A DNA stretch of 64,000 nucleotides, taken from assembly GCF_009730915.1 (NCBI RefSeq), contig NC_052475.1:17515430-17579429 (forward strand), in the 5' to 3' direction. Source of the DNA: Dioscorea cayenensis subsp. rotundata. Lineage: Eukaryota > Streptophyta > Magnoliopsida > Dioscoreales > Dioscoreaceae. Under the pieces are notes generated by a model that was not told the DNA's origin, did no database searches, and saw nothing but the letters and a program-made list of their open reading frames with translations. Position 1 is the first letter of the stretch, and each line of letters opens with the position of its first letter. This document shows, piece by piece, positions 22,282-32,214 of the stretch. Position numbers and translations under genes: made by a program.

Positions 22282-22690
22282 AGGTAAGAGAAAATTTTAC
22301 ATGTCTTTATTTTTTTTTATAATTTATTCATGTCTATGTTAGACAATATATTTTGTTTAAATTATGATTTTTATTTTTACCACATGTTAACTAAATTTAT
22401 GTTATAGATGTATTATTTATATATAATAATTATTATATTTAACCTGTACAACAACAGGCATGTAAATATTGTTATTACTCTTTCTTTTCTTTTTTTTTTT
22501 TTCCCCATTTTAACTTATTCACACTATTAAAAAAATCAATTAAGATTAGTTATTATATTAAATTTATAAAAAATTATATCAACTCTCTAAAATTAACCCA
22601 ATTTAAAACAGATTTAGATTTCATTAATTTTTTATTATAATTTAATTTAATTATATCTTTTATTCTTTCTCAACATAGTATTTTAGTTTT
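22279..22690. other. AT-rich intergenic DNA, no feature seen
   Basis: This is very AT-rich, with short poly-T runs and no open frame or repeat boundary that I can support. Confidence 0.5.
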
Positions 22691-23861
22691 TGTTGATTAT
22701 GATTTATATAACGCAAGTATACTCTATCGCAAACAAGTAATATAATGATAAGAGAGTATCGTTCCCACGAGGATTGAGCTTATTAATTACCAAAATTACT
22801 AAACCTAATTCTACTTGATTAATGAAATTGAAGAAGTTTAATTTAGAAAATCTAATTCAAGGACTAGAGAGACAGATAGAGATAAGGAGAAATCAATGTC
22901 AAGAGATTCTAGGGTTTCCGACTTCACCTAGACTAATTCCACCTAGATCATCTAATTCAATCAATCAATGTTTGTTTCTTATGTTGTCATCAAATTTCCC
23001 TAAATTACATATTGATCTTTCTCAAGCATCAATAGCATATTCCACTAGATAAGTTAACATCATTCTCTGAGATAACTGTGAACCTATGGAACTCATTAAG
23101 CTCTAGAAATTTATAATGATGCATACAACCTCATAAATATCTCTATCTTATGATGATTGTACAATATTTCAACCAAGACCTAATTCAATTATCACCTCTC
23201 GGTCTCAAATTAAATTAATAATCATGCAATTGGTGATCAAGCAATTACAAGCATTAAGCATAGATTAAAATATCCAACATAATCTTGAAACAAGCATAAA
23301 TTAAATTAAACAAAGATGAATCTAGGGTTTCATAGTCTGGCTACATCGTAGCCCTAGAAAAAGTATTTAGAACATAATAATTGCAAAGTTCGACATATTA
23401 ATAAGGCTCATAATCAAATGAACAAAGAAAAACTAAAAACTAAAGCCTGGCAATGAATCCGCGCCGAATCTTCGCTCCCGATCTCTTGATCTCTGAAATT
23501 CTCCCCCCTTTTCGTCTCAACCCTATCCTCTTTTATAACATAAAAATCGGGGTAGCGCCAAAGACTGTAGCGCCTAGGCGCTATAGTTTCTGTTTTGCAC
23601 CTCTTAATGTTGTAGCGCCTAAGCGCTGCATGCTAGCGCCTAGGCGCTAGATTTTCTGTTTTGCTTGTTCACTCTTTGTTGAAACTTTGCTCTTCTTTCT
23701 CCAATCTTGTGCCTTTACATGTTCTTCCTTCGAATCATTCTCTTTCTTTCCTACAATGCAATAATACTAAAATTAGGAGTAAAATTGGTTTAAAATAATT
23801 CAAATTTAATTCATTATGAGTTAAAGAATGTCTATATATTAAGTGCAAATTATACTCATCA
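22691..23861 (-). repeat. unclassified dispersed repeat, about 1.2 kb (copy 1)
   Basis: On the minus strand it starts TGATGAGTATAATTTGCAC (23861) and ends near 22691 after 'aatcctcgtgggaacgata', a 19-bp block at 22757-22775. The same block occurs at 40216-40234 inside the LEUNIG gene in a repeat of similar layout. No protein is encoded and no LTR or clear TIR is visible. The centre contains three palindromic 16-mers of the TAGCGCCTAGGCGCTA type (about 23570-23650). Confidence 0.5.
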
Positions 23862-24548
23862 GTTTTCCAAAAAAAATATTAAAAATAAAATAATATATTA
23901 AAAATAAATGGTAAAATTAAAAAAAATTGTTCATGTCATCCTATAACTTTAGCACTTGATTAAAATATCCATGAACCATTTCATATTCCCAAAAAGTCCT
24001 TCATTTTTCTGATACCATATGATAACTTATTTTTCAGTGCATTTGTCAAAAATGCCCCTCAGTGGTTTTAAATAGAAACTCAAAATAGTAAAAAAAAAAA
24101 CTAAAATATTAAACATAAAAAACAAATACTAAAAGAAACATTATATTTTAAATGAAAACTTATGTAGTTACACATAAACACAAAATGTTAAATAAAAAAT
24201 TATAGTTAATAAACAGAAAATAAATTTTATAAGGGGGCAGAATTGAAATTTTAAATAAAACAAACTGATTTAGGGACTAAAAAATAAGTAAACTGAAAAA
24301 AAAATGAGAGATTGCAATGAAAATTGAAATATTAGAGAGATTGCAAGGGATATTTGAAAAATTACAAAGATTAATAAATAATTTCCCAAAAAAATTATTT
24401 AATGCTTTATGGATTTTTAAATAAATATGTAAAAAAGATTTTAAAAAAAAATTTTAAAATGAGACAAGTAAATGTAGAGCAAATTTTAGTGAAATAGGTA
24501 GGGTTCACGCACACATGAACACTGAGATTATTGTCACACAACTATTAC
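23862..24548. other. AT-rich intergenic DNA, no feature seen
   Basis: Homopolymeric A/T runs with no coding potential. It resembles decayed repeat sequence without recognisable ends. Confidence 0.5.
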
Positions 24549-24551
24549 TCA

Positions 24552-25200
24552 GGGCCTATTTGGATAGGCCAGAATTATGGCATAATCTGTACAATATGCC
24601 ATAATTTAATATTTTCTGAGAATTATGCCATATTAGCTGTTTGGGTACTTATTTTAGAGTATAAAATTATGGCATAATATAAACATTATGGCATAAAAAA
24701 ATATTCCACTCTTAGTGGAATATTTTTTTATTATGAAAAGTCTTTTTCTCTCTTTTGATCCAGCAACCAGCCACCAGTCCACCGGTGGTTCGCCCAGCCT
24801 CCGGCCACCGGTCCCGCCGGCGGTCCAACCGGCCTCTGGCGACCAGTCATCGGACCACCAATAGTCCGATCAACGGTCCACCAGCCTCCAGTGACACTCC
24901 GGCGATCCACCGGTGGTCTAGCAGGCTTCCGGCAACTGGTCACCGGCCCAACCACCGTTCCACCGGCCTCCTGTGACACACCGGCGATCCACCGGTGCTC
25001 CGGCCGACCTCCGACGACCGGCCACAGGTCCACCGGTGGTCTAGTTGCCGATCGGTCGATTTACGTAATTTTTTTTTATTTTGGTAACCAAACACTCATT
25101 CTATAGGAATAAAATATGTTATAATTTCTGTAATAATTACTTGTAATTCCTACATAATAAAATTATACCATATTTTTTTATTTTGCAGCCAAACAAGCTT
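24552..25200. mobile_element. MITE-like element carrying a GC-rich minisatellite
   Basis: The ends are imperfect inverted repeats (GGGCCTATTTGGATAGGC against AAGCTTGTTTGGCTGC read from the right). Both are of the 'TTTGG' type common in plant Tourist/PIF-like MITEs. The trinucleotide 'tca' flanks both ends (24549-24551 and 25201-25203). Matching AT-rich subterminal blocks, 'attatggcataat' on the left and its complement-like 'attataccatat' on the right, support the pairing. The middle (about 24760-25050) is a GC-rich degenerate tandem of CCACCGGT units. Confidence 0.55.
24760..25050. repeat. GC-rich minisatellite (CCACCGGTGG-type units)
   Basis: Degenerate units such as 'ccaccggtggt' and 'ccggcctccgg' alternate for about 290 bp inside an otherwise AT-rich element. 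The open frames on both strands follow from its stop-free base composition and are not genes. Confidence 0.7.
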
Positions 25201-25203
25201 TCA

Positions 25204-26340
25204 TATTCTAAAAAATATGCCATTATCCTAGATACAAGAGTTCTAATGGTACCGGAAATCCGTTAATAACAAAAAACGCATGTTGTTGTTGCTTGGCATG
25301 TTGAAAAACATGCTAGATGTGATAACGGCATTGGTTGGATCAAATGGAGGGTGATCATGGTCGACCACATACTCCCGAAGAAGCCTGGTGTGCCTGCACC
25401 ACCAACCGAAGCTAAACTCCCAAGCACAGAGAATGAAATACGTACAGAACACTTTTGCCTCATCCATGCAAGGCCCAATTCATCTCGTCCGCTTCCCAAT
25501 CTAGTAATTAATTTCATGGGTTCTTGTTATCACTGATAGTCCTAAACTTCCAATTACTGTTACTCAAAACCTCACATCTTTTGGATTTAAACCTTGCCTC
25601 TCTAATTATGGTTGCTGATTCAGTGTGGCACAGCGCTGAGACAAGATCAACAACAATTCATGCTGCAGGAACTGATGCTGAAGGCAAGAGAGATGTTTAA
25701 TGGAGGATTCAACACCTTCTGAATAATTTTCAAATCTGTTATTGTGAGAGAAACAACTGGTAGAATAAAAAATAAATAAATAAATAAAAATTCTAGCTAA
25801 CATTCCATTGTGCTGCCTTCTTTTTGATGTCTGAGAACCGCCTACTTTGAATAAAGATGCATGTACTCTTCACTTCTATGTACATTTATATGCAAGTATG
25901 ATAGCAAATTGCTCCAGTCCCTCCAGAATACTCTGACGTTCATTTCAGGATACTTTTATTTATTTTGTGGCTGAGAATTTGAAGCACCGAGAGAAAAAAT
26001 CATAACATTTGTCAACATTAATCTGCTTTTTATTGGACAGTTGAAGCACTGAATTATCAAACGAAACTCCCATCTTGACAACTATATCATTTATTGCTAT
26101 CAAAGTGTCATCTGAAGAAGAAAATTATTGTTGACAAATGTCTTGGATATTTTTTAAGGGCTGAACTCAACCACATAGAAAAAGAAACGAAGACATTCAC
26201 CTGTCAATGCCAACTGTGGAAAAGAAAGGATTTGGATAATTAATGTATAACATATTGGAGGGTTTAAATCAAATCACATGACACAAGAGCACATTATTTG
26301 TAGCAGAGTGAGGTTATGATCATACAAAGTCATGTCTACC
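25204..26340. other. intergenic, with a weak unidentified minus-strand open frame near 25243-25517
   Basis: Two overlapping minus-strand frames (25243-25467 and 25263-25517) lie in a less AT-rich patch. One reads EYVVDHDHPPFDPTNAV and has no family I recognise. It may be a captured exon or a pseudogene piece. I see nothing supportable in the rest. Confidence 0.3.
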
Positions 26341-26358
26341 ACAACAAAGTTGCTAATT

Positions 26359-26500
26359 TTTTTTTAAAAAATAAATATGGATAAATCACAGTTTTATTGA
26401 AAATAGCATAAGAGAACAGAAGAGCAGTGAGAATCGAACTCTCACCACTCGGTGAGAGCTTTATTGGCGACCCGAGTACCAATAAACCCGAAAGTCGTTG
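26359..26500 (-). mobile_element. possible tRNA-derived SINE fragment
   Basis: On the minus strand 'gagagttcgattctcac' (about 26430-26447) resembles a tRNA-type B box (GTTCGANNC). It is preceded by 'ggtactcgggtcgcc', and about 75 bp later the sequence ends in an A-rich tail at about 26359. The A box is not convincing and no target duplication is identified. Confidence 0.35.
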
Positions 26501-26699
26501 GCTGCTACATCAAGCTTTGGATCATCAGTTTGGTTGGAGACTCTAGCACTAAGAAAATTGAGAGAGCGCTTGATTCGTTGAAAAGCCTCAGTAAGACACT
26601 GTTGATGACTATCGGTAGTTGTTGAGAACCAGGAAAACAACATGTTAGCAGACATGGTTGTTAATTTCATCATCATCATTTAAGATATTTTTAATATGA

Positions 26700-27118
26700 T
26701 TGTAACATCACCATTCCAATGAAACTTATCCACATATGTCTCAAACTACACGCTAAACTCTGACGCTTGATGTATGCCTAACTCTCATTGTAGAGTGCAT
26801 TATGGTCCATCTAAGATTTACATCTCTAAATGACCACCACTTACGTGCACAAGGATTTTTTCTTAATTAGCTGATGTGGGGTTAATTATGGATCCATTGA
26901 ATGGCACCCCTAATTGAAGTCATTAGCTCGTTAGACCTAACCCAAAACCAACCAACTTAAACGCTCTTGTTAGACCTAACACGAATCCAACCAGCCTAGA
27001 TGCCTGTTAGGTCTGAGTCATTCGGGGGTCCATACCAAAGGACCAAATGCAAAACTAGCCAACTTGTATTCAGGCTTAGGCACAAGACCACAATTTACTA
27101 ATATCTATAATTCAAACT
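26700..27118. other. intergenic, no feature seen
   Basis: There is a short internal echo, 'ttagacctaac', at about 26931 and 26970, but no gene. A short (GA)n run follows at 27119-27133. Confidence 0.4.
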
Positions 27119-27221
27119 CAGAGAGAGAGAGAGAAATCAATATTAAACATCTAAAAACAAAGTAGCAGTAAATGTGAAAAGATCTGGTTCAACTTGATTA
27201 AAGATAACATGGCATGAACCA

Positions 27222-27594
27222 TGGGTAAATTTTTTAGTAAGTCACTAAACTTTGACTTATTTTTACTTTGATCACTGAACTTCAATTTGTATCAATTTGA
27301 TCACTCAACTTTAATTTGATTTCAACCGGTAATAAATCAAGGATTTTAATCCCCAATTGATTACATGGTTGTCTAAAAATCTAAATCAGTCCTCCCATTG
27401 ACACATTATTAAGTCTATTAGCGATGTCCACATCATCGAAAAAGAGCCACATCATTTATTTGGAGGTTGAAATATCTTGATTTACTACCAAGTAAAATGA
27501 AATTAAAGTTGAATGACCAAATTGATACAAATTGAAGTTCGGTGATCAAAGTAAAAATGAGCCAAAGTTTAGTGACTTACTAAAAAATTTACCC
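27222..27594. mobile_element. Mutator-like foldback MITE in the 3' flank of dioxygenase copy B
   Basis: 373 bp with terminal inverted repeats of about 90 bp. The left end GGGTAAATTTTTTAGTAAG is mirrored exactly by the right end CTTACTAAAAAATTTACCC, and similarity continues inward. The flanks are 'catgaacca' (27213-27221) and 'cataaacca' (27595-27603), a 9-bp target duplication with one mismatch, as expected for Mutator-type elements. It has no coding capacity. Confidence 0.88.
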
Positions 27595-27849
27595 CATAAA
27601 CCACATTTCATTACAAGCTACAACATATATAGTCAAATATATAGCAGCCACAACATAGTAAAATAGATGAGTACATGACATTATTATGAGACACATAATT
27701 AATATATAACCCGTACAAGCACAACCAACAAAATAGATGATCAACCATGATTCTCGATGCCACAAACGGTCTTAAGTGGTTTGTTTGTGTTTGTCTTGAA
27801 ACGCTCGTCGGAGATGAAAAATTGAAAATTGTTACTAAAATCAAACGTC

Positions 27850-28927
27850 TTATATAGTGCTGGCCGGCTGTGTCTCATCAATTAACTCTGAAGGAGCTTG
27901 TATAATGAACCCTTTTGCCGCTATTGACATAAATAGAGTCTCATATCTTCTACTATTATTTTTGTTCTTAACAACCCGATGACTTGTTGCTTGCATCCTC
28001 CCATTTGTCAATGCCTATTTTAACAAATGAAAGAAAGATAGTGAAAATTGAAATTTAAATGTAAATGAAATATATATATATATATATATATATAGACTTG
28101 AGCTGAACTCAAGCCTTATCTGGTTAGAAGTAGACCTCCATAGAATCTCCGACTAGAACAATGAAACAATAAGGGGCAGGCCTAATCCATTGACCAGTAC
28201 TCTTGATCAGAACCTCAAGACCATCAAGTTCATCTTGCCCAACAATGGTGATGACAGTAGGATCAGTGTGCGATCCCATATATTGATGATCATCTTTATG
28301 ATCCTCCTCAGTTTTGTAATGAGATGCACTCAATGAGTATTCTGTCTTCTGAATCATCTCATCATAATGCTTGTCCTCAACTCCCAAAGCCTCCATTATC
28401 ATCTTTTTTATCATTTGATCCAATTCTTTCAATGCCTCCACGTATCTTTCCATCGTCTCACTGTCCATTCAAGTATATATAAAAGGTATATATTATCAAT
28501 AATACACACACACACACAGACAGAGGGAGTGAGTCACTGAATTACATATATACTGATATATATAAAATAATTATTACCAGAAGTGAGTGTTTCCTTGAGG
28601 CCACATGAGAGCAGTGAAACTGGGAATACTCTGCTTGTTTTCTTCGTAGATAAAGAAAGCCTCCACGTTTGGAACATAGAGCTTACTGTGGTAGGTTGCG
28701 GAGAGAGACTTGACATCGGCGGGCAGGTCAAACAAGTCGGTGATGGCTTTTTTGAATACCTGCTCCCTCAGCTTCGGATCCAGTAGTGGATCATACACAG
28801 CCTCAAAGGTACCATAAATATTGAGTGCGGTTATGACCTCTGCTCGCACTGCATTCCATTCTGATGTGCCGATGACCAGGCCGGAAAAGTTAATCTTGGG
28901 CAGTTGCTGATCGGTCTCTGACTTCAT
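27850..28927 (-). CDS. 2-oxoglutarate/Fe(II) dioxygenase, AOP-like, copy B (C-terminally altered)
   Basis: Three exons: 28927-28578, 28460-28136, 28014-27850, with GT-AG introns in the same phases as copy D. Predicted 279 aa. Exon 1 gives KINFSGL and FEAVYDPLLDP, typical of the family's N-terminal region. Exon 2 carries the iron ligands His-x-Asp in GSHTDP. Exon 3 carries the distal His in SHRVV. Two features are odd. The residue aligned with Trp of AWTN is Leu (TGG to TTG). After DETQP, a net 4-bp insertion relative to copy D shifts the frame to a stop, losing about 34 C-terminal residues (the LYKPSDFNDYF part in D). The substrate is unknown. In Arabidopsis, AOP proteins modify glucosinolate side chains, but related genes occur in plants lacking glucosinolates. 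It may be a young pseudogene. Confidence 0.75.
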
Positions 28928-28979
28928 CTTGCTACAATGCTATATTTTTATCAATTGGCCACTAGCTCATTTAATCATC

Positions 28980-28980
<1 letters not shown>

Positions 28981-29013
<33 letters not shown>
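28981..29013. repeat. (TA)n microsatellite in the copy B promoter
   Basis: This lies about 55-85 bp upstream of the copy B start codon, where copy D has its TATA box. Confidence 0.85.
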
Positions 29014-29017
<4 letters not shown>

Positions 29018-29556
29018 GAATTGACAATGAAGTCCTCGATATCTCTTGTAAATATTCAGCAACCAAAAGAAAAATTCTACTTTTCAAAATACGGTAGGAT
29101 GGAAACAGAGGTCTGTCCTTTTTTTGTGTGTATGGGAGCAGAATGTGAGTGGGCAAAAGAAAAAATCCACCTATTTCTCTTGGAGCAAATACAGCTACTA
29201 ACACTAAAATATTAGAGAATAGTGAACTAGATAGAGATACTAACAAATGAACAATAATAGTCAAGACATTAACTCATGAACAATAAAGCTACTAACAAAT
29301 GATAGAGATACTTACATAAGTTTGAAAGTCTCTGTAAAAAGACAAAAAGAAAAGAAAAATAGAATGCATGACAAGAGACACATTTTATTACTAGTGACAA
29401 CATGGTGAAATTTATAGCACCAGACTCTTTTTACAAGAAGCAAAAACATAGTGAACTAGATGAGTACATAACATAGTGAAATTGATGTTGATATGATATT
29501 AGACACATAATAACGTGCACTACCAATAATATTGATATATAAAATCTTATTGATGA

Positions 29557-29993
29557 TCAAACAGGATTTTTGATGCCACAAAAAAAGTCTTGAGTGGTGT
29601 GCTTGTCTTGAAACCTATTTTGGAGTTGTAAAATTAAAAATAATCACTAAAATTAAATAGCTTATATAATGCCGAGCACATCAATTAACTCTGGAAGAGT
29701 TTGTATGATGAATCCCTTTGCCCTGTTGATATAAACAAAGTCACATATTTTATGCCATTACTCTTGTTCTTAATAACTCGATCGATGACCAGTTACTTGA
29801 AGCCTTTCATTTGTCCATGACTATTTTAATAAGTTTAAAAAATATATAATTATATTTGTCTAACAAAGGCAAATCAGATTGATTTTAAAATATATTTACA
29901 AATATATAGGATTGAAATTTTATTTCAAGGTAAATCTAGTTAGACTGAAATGATATTGAGCAGTTGCTGCTGGGTCTCTGACTCTGAGTTCAT
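29557..29993 (-). pseudogene. 2-oxoglutarate/Fe(II) dioxygenase, AOP-like, copy C (internal deletion remnant)
   Basis: Exon 3 (29820-29557) and part of intron 2 are joined directly, at about 29958, to the first dozen or so codons of exon 1 (start codon at 29993-29991, reading MNSESETQQQLL). The rest of exon 1, intron 1 and exon 2 are gone. Exon 3 also has a 4-bp insertion at the distal His-Arg position that brings in a stop. Its flanks match those of copies B and D, so the deletion happened after the tandem duplication. Confidence 0.85.
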
Positions 29994-29999
29994 CATGCA

Positions 30000-30530
30000 T
30001 GCTACAATTATGAATTGGGAATGAAGCCCTGGAGATCTCTTGTAAATTTTGAGCGATTATATATGAATGGAAACAGATGTAACGTTCTTTTTTGAGTGGA
30101 TGACAAAGATGAAAGAAGAATTTGAGTGAAAAAAAGTTAAAAATTTTAAATCGGATATAATTGTTGCGTTGATTCCTTTAAAAGCAAATAATAAAAAAAT
30201 AATAATATAAAGATTAAATATGGTATTGATATATTTTTACATTTTGTTTATGAAAAATATCAAACATCCCAAAGATTTCATTATAATTTTTTTTGAAAAA
30301 AAAAAACAACAAACACCGCTCTACAAGGGTGTTCAGGGACAAAAACTATTATACAATTTTAAAAGAGAGAAAAATAATATATTTCCACAGATACTACTTT
30401 GAGGAGAGAAAAATGATAACTTTTCACATGGGCCTGAAAATAAATAATATTTTAATCCAAAAATTTAATTTTGGGTCTGTACATTCACCATCCTAGTAAT
30501 ATTCCACTACACAAAGTAGTGATTGTTTAT
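30000..30530. other. spacer between copies C and D, no gene seen
   Basis: AT-rich. The left part (to about 30060) is the upstream flank of copy C and the rest has no recognisable feature. Homology to the downstream flank of other copies begins at about 30535. Confidence 0.4.
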
Positions 30531-30919
30531 ATATTTATAATTTCATGGTGATCAACTTAATACCACAGCCATTTCACTTCACGAACATCACAAATTAATA
30601 TCAAACATATCCAAGAACAAAATAGCATTAAATATTAAAAAGACGATCGAGTGCATGACACTAGACACATTTTATAACTAGTAACAACATGGTGGCCTAT
30701 ATATATAGCACAAGACACGTTTTTACTACAAGCAACATTAGAGTGACATACATAGCATCATTGCACCAGATACATTTTACTAGCAGCAACAACAAAGTGA
30801 AATAGATAAATACATGACATCACGTACATTTTATTCCTTAGAGGAACTTAATAAAATAGATGATGATATGATGTGAGACACATAGCTTGCATAACTTGCA
30901 ATACCGGTAATATCGATGA

Positions 30920-31744
30920 TCAAACAAGATCATCGATGCCACAAAAGGTCTTAAGTGGTGTTGTAGTCTTGAAACTCATTTCAGAGCTGTAAAATTGAAA
31001 ATAGTCATTAAAATCAGATGGCTTATATAATGGCGGGTGTGTCGCATCAATTAACTCTGGAGGAGTTTGTATAATGAAACCCTTTGTCCCTGTTGACATA
31101 AATAATGTCACATATCTTGTGTCATTACTCTTGTTCTTAATTACCCGATGGCCAGTTGCTTGAAGCTTTCCATTTGTCCACGCCTATTTTAACAAGTGAA
31201 AGAAAGAGGGTGAGAGTTGCAAGTTAATTGTAAAAAGATATATTTATATTTGTTATATATGATTGAAATTTTATTTCAAGCTAAATCTAGTTAGACTGCA
31301 TGAACTCAAGTTTTTCTGATTAAAATAATAAAGGTAATGAGTTTGAGTGGACCTCCATAGCGTCTGCGATGAGGACAATGTAACAATAAGGGGCAGGCCT
31401 GATCCACTGACCAGTTTTGATCAAAACCTCAAGACCATCAACTTCATCTTGCCCAATGATGGTGATGAAATTGGGATCAGTGTGCGCTCCCATGTACTGT
31501 TCATCTTTATCCTCCTTCTCCTCGCTTTTGTAACAAGATGCATTCAATATATACTTTGTCTTCTGGTTCATCTCATCATAATACTTGTCCTCAACTCCCA
31601 AATCCTCCATTATCATCCTAGTTACCATTTGACTTAATTCTTTCATTGCCTCTGCATATCTCTGCATCGTATCACTGTTCCCAAAAGTATATATATATAT
31701 ATATATCAGAGATATATATATATCAGAGATCGATATTGTCAATA

Positions 31745-31777
<33 letters not shown>

Positions 31778-32143
31778 TAAGACATTAATTTACCAGAAGT
31801 TAGGGTTTCCTTGAGGCCACATGACACTAGTGAAACTTCGAATACTCTCAACGTTTCCTTCATAGACAGTGATACCCTGCGCGCTTGGAACATATAACTT
31901 ATTGCTATAGCTTGCGGAGCGAGACTTGACATCGACGGGCAGGTCAAACAACTCGGTGATGCCTTTCTTGAATACCTTCTCCCTCAACTTCGGATCCTGC
32001 AGCGGATCATACACTGCCTCAAAGCTACCATAAATATGGAGTGCATTCATGACCTCTACTCGCACTGCAATCCATTCCGGTGTGCCGACGGCCAGGCCGG
32101 AAAAGTTGATCTTGGGAAGTTGCTGCTCAGTCTCTGAGTTCAT
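30920..32143 (-). CDS. 2-oxoglutarate/Fe(II)-dependent dioxygenase, AOP-like, copy D (intact)
   Basis: Three exons: 32143-31794 (350 bp), 31674-31353 (322 bp), 31183-30920 (264 bp). All junctions are GT-AG and the phases add up to 311 aa, the usual size for the AOP subfamily. The start is placed at MNSETEQQ because all copies share it; an in-frame ATG at 32179 falls almost on the TATA box. Iron ligands are H181, D183 (GAHTDP) and H236 (GHRV). R247 stands at the normal H+11 position for 2-oxoglutarate binding, but the usual RxS serine is Val (RYV). This is a soluble enzyme expected to couple oxidation of a small metabolite to 2-oxoglutarate decarboxylation; the substrate is unknown. It is the only copy in the array with a full-length frame. 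Confidence 0.88.
31687..31770. repeat. (TA)n-rich tracts in intron 1 of copy D
   Basis: Two TA runs separated by 'tcagagatcgatattgtcaa'. The corresponding run in copy A is shorter. They lie wholly within the intron, ending a few bases before the exon 2 acceptor. Confidence 0.85.
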
Positions 32144-32185
32144 CTTGCTACTATTTTTGGCCAATACTGATCTAATCATCTGTTC

Positions 32186-32200
32186 TATTTATATAAACGA
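32186..32200 (-). promoter_or_regulatory. TATA box of dioxygenase copy D
   Basis: The minus-strand sequence TTTATATAAATAG lies about 45-57 bp before the start codon. The adjoining 'attccaaattcg' is shared with the other copies. This implies a very short 5' leader. Confidence 0.5.
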
Positions 32201-32214
32201 ATTTGGAATGAAGG

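Noticed and set aside
24731-25106. Pro/Arg-rich frames on both strands near 25 kb
   Set aside because: The GC-rich minisatellite simply lacks stop codons; the repeat structure explains them.
26430-26447. tRNA gene suggested by a B-box-like sequence
   Set aside because: There is no cloverleaf, no convincing A box and an A-rich tail downstream; SINE-like at best.
32179-32179. Upstream in-frame ATG of dioxygenase copy D adding 12 residues
   Set aside because: It lies only a few bases from the TATA box, and the shared start of the other copies is the downstream MNSE/MKSE position.
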